A stretch of DNA of 8,036 nucleotides from Candidatus Neoflavobacterium equi. Its GTDB lineage: Bacteria > Bacteroidota > Bacteroidia > Flavobacteriales > Flavobacteriaceae. Under the pieces are notes generated by a model. The model worked only from the letters and a program-made list of their open reading frames with translations. It did not search any database and had not been told where the DNA came from. Below are positions 1 through 6,372 of the stretch, piece by piece. The position numbers and the translations under genes were made by a program. Within the stretch, counting starts at the first letter, position 1. Each line of letters begins with the position of its first letter. Where the stretch lies: assembly GCA_018065745.1 (NCBI GenBank), contig JAGHSS010000029.1, positions 1 to 8,036 of the forward strand, written 5' to 3'.

Positions 1-4
1 TTAT

Positions 5-12
5 TATATTTG
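5..12 (+). promoter_or_regulatory. Bacteroidota-type promoter, -7 element of the porG-uppS-bamA-ompH operon
   Basis: TATATTTG matches the Bacteroidota primary-sigma -7 consensus TAnnTTTG exactly and is followed by C, a common extension. The G lies 17 nt before the ATG at position 30. In this phylum transcription usually starts a few nt after the element, so the leader would be about 10-14 nt. The -33 TTG element would fall left of the window and cannot be checked. No Shine-Dalgarno sequence is present; the leader is A-rich, as is usual in the phylum. Confidence 0.75.
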
Positions 13-29
13 CAAACTAGTACAAAATA

Positions 30-713
30 ATGAGAAAATTTATAATCGTTTTACTGTGTCTTATAGGGACACCATCTGCAAATGCTCAAATTCACGAATT
101 GGGTGTTTTTGCTGGTGGAAGTAACTATATAGGAGATGTTGGAAAAACCAACTATGTTAACCCAGATCATTTGAGCTTAGGGTTATTATACAAATGGAAC
201 AGAAGCATCAGACATGCATGGCGTGTTTCCTATACGCACGGAAAGATCTCTGGAAATGATTTAAAGTCCAAAGCGCCTAGCAGAGTGGAACGCGGTTATA
301 AATTCAACAACAGTATTGACGAGCTGGCCTTGGGAATTGAATTCAATTTCTATGACTTTGATTTACACAGCCTAGATCTTCAAATCACCCCTTACATCCA
401 CACGGGTGTTGCTGGTTTCAAATATGATGAAAATTATTTTGACGCTGGTGTTCTCAAATCAGACGGGGATAAATTTGGATTGGCAATTCCCATGACTGTT
501 GGAGTAAAAACCAATTTATTGAGCAGATTAGTAATCGGTGTTGAAACCGGTTTTAGATATACATTTACAGACAACTTGGATGGAAGTAATCCAAAAGACA
601 ACCGTTTTGAGGCCAACAGATTTGGCAATCTTGACAGTAAAGACTGGTATGTATTCACAGGAGTGACACTTACCTATACTTTTGGAAAAAACCCATGCTT
701 TTGCGCAAACTAA
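30..713 (+). CDS. porG: Outer-membrane beta-barrel protein, PorG/DUF6089 family (type IX secretion system)
   Basis: This 227-residue protein has a clear signal peptide: basic MRK, a hydrophobic core, and likely cleavage after the Ala-Asn-Ala near residue 19. The mature part alternates aromatic and polar residues like a small outer-membrane barrel. The mature N-terminus (HELGVFAGGSNYIGDVG, residues 22-38) is what I recognise as the DUF6089 signature. In Porphyromonas gingivalis the family member PorG sits in the outer membrane with the PorK/PorN ring of the T9SS, and I recall it being encoded next to uppS, bamA and the ompH genes, as here. The gene heads the operon, and its stop lies 4 nt before the uppS ATG. 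The last strand (YTFG, 216-219) is followed by a short tail with a Cys-x-Cys pair, C223 and C225. The family and barrel call is firm. The T9SS role is inferred from homology and gene order. Confidence 0.8.
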   Translation: MRKFIIVLLCLIGTPSANAQIHELGVFAGGSNYIGDVGKTNYVNPDHLSLGLLYKWNRSIRHAWRVSYTHGKISGNDLKSKAPSRVERGYKFNNSIDELALGIEFNFYDFDLHSLDLQITPYIHTGVAGFKYDENYFDAGVLKSDGDKFGLAIPMTVGVKTNLLSRLVIGVETGFRYTFTDNLDGSNPKDNRFEANRFGNLDSKDWYVFTGVTLTYTFGKNPCFCAN

Positions 714-717
714 TTTT

Positions 718-1458
718 ATGAATACAGTAGAATCCTTAGACAAAAACAACATTCCAAATCATGTGGCCATTATTATGGATGGCAATGGAAGATGGGCTAA
801 AAAGCAGGGAATGTTACGTGTTTTTGGACATGAGAACGGAACAAAATCAGTGCGAACTACCATTGAAGCAGCAGCAAAATATGGAGTTAAAAACTTAACT
901 TTATATGCTTTTTCATCAGAGAATTGGAACAGACCAAAACTGGAAGTGGAAGCTTTAATGCGCTTATTGGTTAAATCATTGAAAAATGAATTGGCTACTT
1001 TAAGCAAGAATAACCTTAAATTAAACATCATTGGCAACGTGAGTTTACTCCCAAAAGGAGTACAAGAAGAATTGAATTATGTGGTTGAAAAAACAAAAAA
1101 CAATACACATATGACAATAACTTTAGCTTTAAGCTACGGTTCTCGCGAAGAAATAACCAATATGATTAAAGAAATTAGTAAAAAAGTTAAAAATAATATA
1201 ATTTCGTCAGACGCTATTGACGAATCAATTATTAATCAGCATCTTTACACGCATGATCTTCCTGACGTGGACCTTGTTATTAGAACAAGTGGAGAACAAA
1301 GGATCAGCAATTTCCTACTTTGGCAGATTGCCTATGCTGAACTTTATTTCACAGAAGTTCTGTGGCCTGATTTTACAGAAGATCATTTTATTAACGCTCT
1401 GATGAGTTATCAACAGAGAGAACGAAGATTTGGAAAAACAAGTGAACAAATTAAATAA
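718..1458 (+). CDS. uppS: Isoprenyl transferase (undecaprenyl diphosphate synthase)
   Basis: UppS is a cytosolic cis-prenyltransferase that condenses isopentenyl diphosphate onto farnesyl diphosphate to make the C55 lipid carrier for peptidoglycan and surface glycans. At 246 residues it has normal family length. Visible motifs are HVAIIMDGNGRWAKK (15-29) with catalytic Asp21, the YAFSSENWNR stretch (63-72), LALSYGSREEI (136-146), and the C-terminal signature with Arg189, the Ser191-Gly-Glu loop, Arg195 and Glu208, which bind diphosphate and Mg2+. I chose ATG 718 over an in-frame TTG at 682 because the latter lies inside porG and adds 12 residues upstream of the conserved domain. The gene follows porG by 4 nt and precedes bamA by 7 nt, suggesting translational coupling. 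No catalytic residue is missing. Confidence 0.96.
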   Translation: MNTVESLDKNNIPNHVAIIMDGNGRWAKKQGMLRVFGHENGTKSVRTTIEAAAKYGVKNLTLYAFSSENWNRPKLEVEALMRLLVKSLKNELATLSKNNLKLNIIGNVSLLPKGVQEELNYVVEKTKNNTHMTITLALSYGSREEITNMIKEISKKVKNNIISSDAIDESIINQHLYTHDLPDVDLVIRTSGEQRISNFLLWQIAYAELYFTEVLWPDFTEDHFINALMSYQQRERRFGKTSEQIK

Positions 1459-1465
1459 TCCAAGA

Positions 1466-4132
1466 ATGTTTCAAAAAGCTATCAAGCTCTTTTGCGGTGT
1501 GGTATTTATAGGACATGCGTCTTATGCACAGGCACAAGAAAACTTACCATTTAAACAAAGTCAAAAGTATACCTTAGCAGATATTGAAGTTACTGGAAAG
1601 GTGAATTATAACGCACAAACCGTTATCACTTTTACTGGTTTAGACAAGGGACAAAGCATCAGTGTACCTGGAGATCAAATTAGCAGCGCAATTAAGAAAC
1701 TTTGGAAACTAGGTTTGTTTAGTGATGTAAATTTTTATGTCAACAAAATACAAAATGACAGTATCTACCTGCAATTAGACATCAACGAATTGCCAAAGCT
1801 TAACGAAGTAAAGTTTGTTGGAGTTAAAAAAGGGAAGGCTGAGAGTTTAGTTAAAGATACTGGGTTAGACAAAGGAAAAGTGGTAAATGAAAATTTACAG
1901 AACAACACCAAAAATTACATTGTCAACAAATACAGAAAAGACGGGTTCTTCAACACCAAAGTTAATATCAACACCATTGCTGACACAGCAGCCAACACCG
2001 TGAATATGGTAGTAAATGTGGATCGTGGAAGCAAGGTGAAAATATCCTCTATTGATTTTGATGGGAATACACAACTCACAGATTCAAAGTTGAAGAAAGC
2101 GATGAAGGACACCAAAGTCAAAGGGTTCTTAAATCCATTTAGAATTTTCAAACCGTCCAAATTTGTAGAAGAAAAATACAAAGAAGACTTGGTGAAAATT
2201 GTGGACAAATACAAAGAAAACGGATTTAGAGATGCCAGAATCGTCAAAGAAGACGTTGTTTACAACGACAAGAAAAACACAGTAGACATTAAGATTGATG
2301 TTGCTGAAGGAGAGAAATACTATTTTGGAGATATTCGTTTTGTAGGAAATTCTGTTTACACAGAAGACCAATTGAAGCGAACCTTGGGAATTTCTAAAGG
2401 AGAAGTTTACAACGGTAAATTACTTCAAGAACGCATTTACAACAAGGCAAATCCAGATGCGAATGACATTACCAATTTGTATCAAAACAACGGATACATT
2501 TTCTCTAATATCGCCGCTGTTGAGACCAGAACTGCAAATGACACCATTGATTTTGATGTAAGAATTACAGAAGGACCTTTGGCATACATCAACTCAGTAA
2601 AGGTTAAAGGAAATGACAAAACCAATGACCATGTTATCTACAGAGAATTGCGCACACGTCCTGGTGACAAATGGAGCAAGGAAAATGTAGTTAGAACCAT
2701 TCGCGAATTGGGACAATTGGGATTCTTTGATCCAGAAGCTTTGTCTCCAGATGTGAAACCTAACCCTGCAGACGGTACTGTTGACATTGAATATACAGTA
2801 GTTGAAAAAGGAGCCAGCCAAGTTGAATTACAAGGTGGTTATGGTGGAGGAAGTTTTATTGGTACCCTTGGATTGTCCTTTAATAACTTCTCAGCCAGAA
2901 ATATTTTCAATAAGAAATCATACAGACCGCTTCCAATGGGAGACGGGCAAAAGATGTCCTTGAGAATGCAAGCAAGTACTTACTATCAAACGTATTCCTT
3001 GTCTTTCTCTGAGCCTTGGTTGGGTGGTAGAAAACCAATTGGATTCTCTGCTTCCATCTCACACAGTAAACAGTTCTTATACAACTATTATACGTACGAT
3101 GTAACCAAAGATCAAAGTTTCAACATCACCACATTAAGTGTTGGTTTGAGCAAGAGATTAACGGTGCCAGATGATTATTTCAGTTTGTCACAAGCAGTGA
3201 GTTTCCAATATTTTGACTTGAACAATTACAACACAGGGTTGTTCACCTTTGGAAATGGATTCTCAAATAACTTGGCATACAATGTTGCTTTAAGTAGAAA
3301 CAGTAAGGGTAAAAACCCAATCTTCCCTACTTATGGTTCTGAGTTCACATTGAGTGGTAAATTCACGTTACCTTACTCTTCTTTCAACGGAGTGGACTAC
3401 AAAAACTTGGCAAATCAAGAAGAATATAAAACAAAAACGACAGCAAATTCGTTTACCGCAAACGGACAATATGTTCCAGCAGGTACTTACTTAGATGCTA
3501 ACGGAAATGCAACTGCAGGAAATGATTATTCATTGGCTGCAGTAGACCAAGCTAAATTGGATCAAAAAAGATTCAACTGGTTGGAGTATTACAAAGTGAA
3601 ATTTAAGGGAGATTGGTACAACACCATCGGTGTTGTTGCAGATCAACCCTTAGTTTTAAGAACCCTTGGAGAATTTGGATTCATGGGAGCTTATAACAAC
3701 GACAGAGGATTGGTTCCTTTTGAACGTTTCTACCTTGGTGGAGACGGGATGGCCAACTTCACAATGGATGGAAGAGAAGTGGTGCAATTGCGCGGTTATG
3801 AAAACCAAGCATTAACTCCACTAAATGATAAAGGAGAGCAAATTGGAGGAACTATTTACAATAAATTTTCAATGGAATTGCGCTACCCAATCACATTGAA
3901 ACCATCAGCATCTATTTATTTATTAGCATTTGCTGAAGCGGGAACATCATTTGGTAGTTTTAGAAATTACAACCCATTTGACTTGAAACGTTCAACAGGT
4001 GCCGGTATTCGTGTATACATGCCAATGTTTGGACTTTTGGGAATTGACTTTGCTTACGGACACGACGCTGCTCCAGGACAATCTCAGCCAAGTGGATGGC
4101 AAACGCACTTTATTATTGGACAACAATTTTAA
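1466..4132 (+). CDS. bamA: Outer membrane protein assembly factor BamA (Omp85 family)
   Basis: BamA is the essential core of the complex that folds and inserts beta-barrel proteins into the outer membrane. The 888-residue product has a signal peptide (cleavage near A21-A23). Five POTRA repeats follow at about residues 32-111, 112-190, 191-284, 285-372 and 373-451, then a barrel from about 452 to 888. The POTRA modules show the usual pattern of an opening beta strand, helices and a Gly-Phe-Phe or Gly-Leu-Phe near the third strand. The loop-6 lock motif appears as R776-G777-Y778 (family VRGF/Y), and the chain ends in Phe888, the usual barrel-signal residue. Loop 5, between FTLPYSSF and LEYYKVKF (residues 641-705), is about 65 residues, far longer than in E. 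coli. I chose ATG 1466 over an in-frame TTG at 1430 because it starts the signal peptide cleanly, 7 nt after the uppS stop. Confidence 0.96.
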   Translation: MFQKAIKLFCGVVFIGHASYAQAQENLPFKQSQKYTLADIEVTGKVNYNAQTVITFTGLDKGQSISVPGDQISSAIKKLWKLGLFSDVNFYVNKIQNDSIYLQLDINELPKLNEVKFVGVKKGKAESLVKDTGLDKGKVVNENLQNNTKNYIVNKYRKDGFFNTKVNINTIADTAANTVNMVVNVDRGSKVKISSIDFDGNTQLTDSKLKKAMKDTKVKGFLNPFRIFKPSKFVEEKYKEDLVKIVDKYKENGFRDARIVKEDVVYNDKKNTVDIKIDVAEGEKYYFGDIRFVGNSVYTEDQLKRTLGISKGEVYNGKLLQERIYNKANPDANDITNLYQNNGYIFSNIAAVETRTANDTIDFDVRITEGPLAYINSVKVKGNDKTNDHVIYRELRTRPGDKWSKENVVRTIRELGQLGFFDPEALSPDVKPNPADGTVDIEYTVVEKGASQVELQGGYGGGSFIGTLGLSFNNFSARNIFNKKSYRPLPMGDGQKMSLRMQASTYYQTYSLSFSEPWLGGRKPIGFSASISHSKQFLYNYYTYDVTKDQSFNITTLSVGLSKRLTVPDDYFSLSQAVSFQYFDLNNYNTGLFTFGNGFSNNLAYNVALSRNSKGKNPIFPTYGSEFTLSGKFTLPYSSFNGVDYKNLANQEEYKTKTTANSFTANGQYVPAGTYLDANGNATAGNDYSLAAVDQAKLDQKRFNWLEYYKVKFKGDWYNTIGVVADQPLVLRTLGEFGFMGAYNNDRGLVPFERFYLGGDGMANFTMDGREVVQLRGYENQALTPLNDKGEQIGGTIYNKFSMELRYPITLKPSASIYLLAFAEAGTSFGSFRNYNPFDLKRSTGAGIRVYMPMFGLLGIDFAYGHDAAPGQSQPSGWQTHFIIGQQF

Positions 4133-4134
4133 TT

Positions 4135-4151
4135 TTGGCACGATAGTTGAA
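4135..4151 (+). promoter_or_regulatory. Candidate sigma-54 (RpoN) -24/-12 promoter upstream of the first ompH
   Basis: TTGGCACGATAGTTGAA fits the sigma-54 pattern TGGCACG-N4-TTGC except that the -12 GC reads GA. The GG at 4137-4138 and the GA at 4149-4150 have the required spacing. The site lies just after the bamA stop, in a 35-nt gap otherwise made of A and T. Initiation about 12 nt after the -12 position would fall near 4162, 6 nt before the ompH ATG. I saw no other correctly spaced match in an intergenic part of the window. Whether the organism has RpoN is unknown, and the short leader and the GC-to-GA change are reasons for caution. Confidence 0.4.
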
Positions 4152-4167
4152 AATAAAAAAATAAGAT

Positions 4168-4986
4168 ATGAAGAAATTTCTTTTGATCGCTTGCATCGCA
4201 TTAAGTTCCCTGAACACACAGGCTCAAAAAGGTGCTAAGGTTGGTTATATTGACATGGATTACATCCTGGAAAAAACACCAAGTTATGCAGACGCAAAAA
4301 ACAAGTTAGAGCAAAAAGCGAATTCTTGGAAACAAGAGATAGAAGCTAAAAAAGCTGAAATAAAAAATTTGCAAGATGCGTTAAATAAAGAACGTGTGGT
4401 ATTAACCAAAGAACTCATTGCTGAGCGCGAAGAAGAAATACAAACGTTGACCAAAGAATTGCTTGATCACCAAGATAAGAGATTTGGTCCCAAAGGTGAT
4501 TTGATGATTCAAAGAGCTACTTTGGTAAAGCCCATCCAAGACCAGGTGTTCAACGTGGTTCAGGATATTGCAGAACAAAGAAGTTATGATTTGATCTTTG
4601 ACAAATCTTCAGACCTGACCATCTTGTTCGCTTCTAAGAGATTTGATGTTAGTGATATTGTTTTGAGAACACTATTGAGAACAGAGAAAAAAGAGAATCT
4701 CTCTAAGAAAGAAGAGAAGAAACAAGAAGTGAAAGACAAAGAAGTTGATGACAGAAGAGAAGATCCAAGCATCGCAGTCAAAGAAAAGGCTGCAGAAGAT
4801 AAAAAAGATGCACGTCAGAAAATCATCGACGACAGAAAAGCTGCTGCAGACGCAAGAAGACAAGAACTTTTAGACAAGAGAAATCAAATGATAAAAGAAC
4901 GTCAAGAGGCTGCAGAAAAGAGAAGACTTGACGCTTTAGAGAAGAGAGAAGCATTGAAAAATAAAAACAAAGAAAAGGTAGATTAA
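4168..4986 (+). CDS. ompH: OmpH/Skp-family periplasmic chaperone with a long charged C-terminal tail
   Basis: Skp-type proteins are periplasmic trimers that hold unfolded outer-membrane proteins on their way to BamA. Residues 1-20 form a signal peptide (MKKFLLIACI..., cleavage after Ala19). The family core runs from about 24 to 170: an opening strand KVGYIDMDYIL, a long helical arm rich in Lys, Glu and Gln, then the returning strand SYDLIFDKSSDLTILFAS (139-156). At 272 residues it is some 100 longer than a typical Skp. The excess is residues 171-272, about 60% Lys, Arg, Glu and Asp, with no aromatic, Cys, Gly or His, and it reads as a helix or coiled coil. The gene follows bamA by 35 nt and precedes a second ompH by 18 nt. 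A Skp-like protein encoded at this position in P. gingivalis has been linked to type IX secretion; whether that holds here is inference. Confidence 0.88.
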   Translation: MKKFLLIACIALSSLNTQAQKGAKVGYIDMDYILEKTPSYADAKNKLEQKANSWKQEIEAKKAEIKNLQDALNKERVVLTKELIAEREEEIQTLTKELLDHQDKRFGPKGDLMIQRATLVKPIQDQVFNVVQDIAEQRSYDLIFDKSSDLTILFASKRFDVSDIVLRTLLRTEKKENLSKKEEKKQEVKDKEVDDRREDPSIAVKEKAAEDKKDARQKIIDDRKAAADARRQELLDKRNQMIKERQEAAEKRRLDALEKREALKNKNKEKVD

Positions 4987-5004
4987 AAATAATAAATTAG
5001 AAAG

Positions 5005-5514
5005 ATGAAACAATTTAGAACTTTACTTATTGCTGCAGTGATGTTTATTGGTGCTAACCAAGCAATGACTGCTCAAGCAAAAACGGCACATATTGACGTT
5101 ACTGAACTTATGACTAACATGCCTGACATGAAAAAAGCCCAAGGTGAATTACAAAAACTTGGTGAAAACTATGACAAGCAATACCAACAAATGGCTAGTG
5201 AGTTCCAAACAAAAATGCAAAAATACGATTCTGAGCAAAAAACGGTTTCTGATGCAGTTAACGAAACTCGTATGAAAGAAATGCAAGAAATGCAATCAAG
5301 AATCCAAGCGTTCCAACAAGAAGCTCAAAAACAATTAGAAACTAAAAGAGAAGAGTTATTGCGTCCAGCAATGGAGAAAGCACAAGCTGCTATCAAAAAA
5401 GTTGCTAAAGCTAAAGGATACCAATACGTTTTAGATTCAACTGTAGGTTCTGGAGTTATCTATGCTGATGGACCAAACTTATTAGCTGATGTTAAAAAAG
5501 AATTAGGTTTCTAA
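5005..5514 (+). CDS. ompH: OmpH/Skp-family periplasmic chaperone, standard length
   Basis: This 169-residue protein has a signal peptide (MKQFRTLLIAAVMFIGANQA..., cleavage near Ala23-Gln-Ala25). A typical Skp layout follows: strand KTAHIDVTELMTNMP, two long helices rich in Gln, Lys, Glu and Met (about 42-135) that form the tentacle, and closing strands GYQYVLDSTVGSGVIYADG (138-156). Its length matches the family, unlike its upstream neighbour, so the pair looks like an old tandem duplication that diverged, with only this copy keeping the compact form. It is the last gene of the operon, starts 18 nt after the first ompH and is followed by a strong terminator. It should act in the periplasm, delivering barrel proteins to BamA. 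I see no damage to the frame. Confidence 0.92.
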   Translation: MKQFRTLLIAAVMFIGANQAMTAQAKTAHIDVTELMTNMPDMKKAQGELQKLGENYDKQYQQMASEFQTKMQKYDSEQKTVSDAVNETRMKEMQEMQSRIQAFQQEAQKQLETKREELLRPAMEKAQAAIKKVAKAKGYQYVLDSTVGSGVIYADGPNLLADVKKELGF

Positions 5515-5536
5515 TATCAAAAAAATATCATATCTT

Positions 5537-5573
5537 AACTGTTCACTAATTTTTTAGTGGACAGTTTTTTTTT
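5537..5573 (+). terminator. Intrinsic terminator of the porG-uppS-bamA-ompH-ompH operon
   Basis: Arms AACTGTTCACTAA (5537-5549) and TTAGTGGACAGTT (5554-5566) form a 13-bp stem with one G-U wobble and a 4-nt T loop. A run of nine T (5565-5573) follows at once. The hairpin begins 23 nt after the stop of the second ompH. The end of the T-run abuts the -7 element of murI, so the terminator and the next promoter share bases. Confidence 0.88.
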
Positions 5574-5580
5574 ACTTTTG
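5573..5580 (+). promoter_or_regulatory. Promoter -7 element of murI, 5 nt from the start codon
   Basis: TACTTTTG matches TAnnTTTG exactly, using the last T of the upstream terminator tract. Only 5 nt (ATCCT) separate it from the murI ATG, so transcription would begin at or next to the start codon. The -33 region falls in the distal arm of the hairpin, where I see no clear TTG. The element is a good match, but six fixed bases can occur by chance in AT-rich DNA. Confidence 0.55.
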
Positions 5581-5585
5581 ATCCT

Positions 5586-6368
5586 ATGAATAAGCACACA
5601 CAGCCCATCGGTATTTTTGATTCAGGAATTGGAGGTACTTCTGTATGGAAGGAGATCCACGCGTTGCTACCACATGAAAACACCATCTACTTGGCAGATT
5701 CTAAAAACGCACCTTACGGCATTAAAACCAAAGAAGAAATCACGGCTTTGAGCTGCAAGAATGTAGAATTTCTATTGGACAAAGGTGCCAAAATTATTGT
5801 TGTTGCCTGCAATACAGCAACCATGAACGCCATTGAAACGCTAAGAGCTACTTTTGACGTCCCATTCATTGGCATGGAACCTGCAATCAAACCTGCTGTT
5901 GCCTTGACCAAAACCAAAACTATTGGTGTTTTAGCCACAAAAGGAACGCTTACAAGCACTAAATACATGGAACATGAGCACTATTACCCAGAAGTGCATA
6001 TCATGGATCAAATAGGCTATAATTTAGTTCAATTGATAGAAGAAGGGAAATTGGACAGCGAAGAGATGACCCAATTACTCAAAGAATACACCCAACCGAT
6101 GCTGGATCAAAACATGGACTGCTTGGTTTTGGGATGTACCCACTACCCTTATCTCAGACCTCAACTGCAACGCCTGCTGCCGGCACACGTTCACATCATT
6201 GACTCTGGAGCGGCAGTAGCCAAACAAACCAAAAAAATACTTGAAGAAAACAATTGGTTAAATACAGCAGCAACACCTGGATTGTGTATGTTCCACACCA
6301 ATAGCGATGCTGCCGTTTTAAAACATATTTTAGGATTTGACAAAGAAGTATATCAAACCTCCTTTTAA
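5586..6368 (+). CDS. murI: Glutamate racemase
   Basis: MurI is a cofactor-independent cytosolic racemase that interconverts L- and D-glutamate, supplying D-Glu for the peptidoglycan stem peptide. The 260-residue length is typical. Residues 8-16 (IGIFDSGIGG motif, Asp12 and Ser13) bind substrate. The two catalytic cysteines are both present: Cys75 in VVACNTAT and Cys184 in LGCTHYP, the latter with His186. The LADSKNAPYG stretch (37-45) is also family-typical. The start is well fixed: the conserved domain begins at residue 8, the next Met is residue 80, and no start codon lies in frame between the upstream stop at 5547 and the ATG. The gene follows the operon terminator and probably has its own promoter. 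It converges with the carbonic-anhydrase-like gene, with 4 nt between the stops. Confidence 0.96.
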   Translation: MNKHTQPIGIFDSGIGGTSVWKEIHALLPHENTIYLADSKNAPYGIKTKEEITALSCKNVEFLLDKGAKIIVVACNTATMNAIETLRATFDVPFIGMEPAIKPAVALTKTKTIGVLATKGTLTSTKYMEHEHYYPEVHIMDQIGYNLVQLIEEGKLDSEEMTQLLKEYTQPMLDQNMDCLVLGCTHYPYLRPQLQRLLPAHVHIIDSGAAVAKQTKKILEENNWLNTAATPGLCMFHTNSDAAVLKHILGFDKEVYQTSF

Positions 6369-6372
6369 TTAG

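Noticed and set aside
682..717. N-terminal extension of uppS from an in-frame TTG at 682
   Set aside because: It overlaps the end of porG, adds 12 residues absent from the UppS fold, and a good ATG at 718 sits 4 nt after the porG stop.
1430..1465. N-terminal extension of bamA from an in-frame TTG at 1430
   Set aside because: It lies inside uppS and would put 12 polar residues ahead of a clean signal peptide that begins at ATG 1466.
1915..2371. Minus-strand open frames of about 80-110 codons within bamA
   Set aside because: They are antisense to a well-conserved coding region, and their Phe/Val/Ser-rich composition is what the complement of Lys/Asp/Asn codons gives. No promoter or domain supports them.
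3999..4238. Plus-strand 79-codon open frame spanning the end of bamA and the start of ompH
   Set aside because: It overlaps two strongly supported genes in another frame, has no recognisable domain and reads as out-of-frame sequence.
4690..4983. Charged tail of the first OmpH as a separate gene or a frameshift product
   Set aside because: The frame is continuous from the signal peptide to the stop, with no internal start context, and composition changes smoothly from the Skp arm.
5870..5886. Second sigma-54-like match (TGGCATG-N4-CTGCA) inside murI
   Set aside because: It has mismatches in both boxes, lies mid-gene with no gene start downstream on that strand, and is explained by codons for Gly-Met-Glu-Pro.
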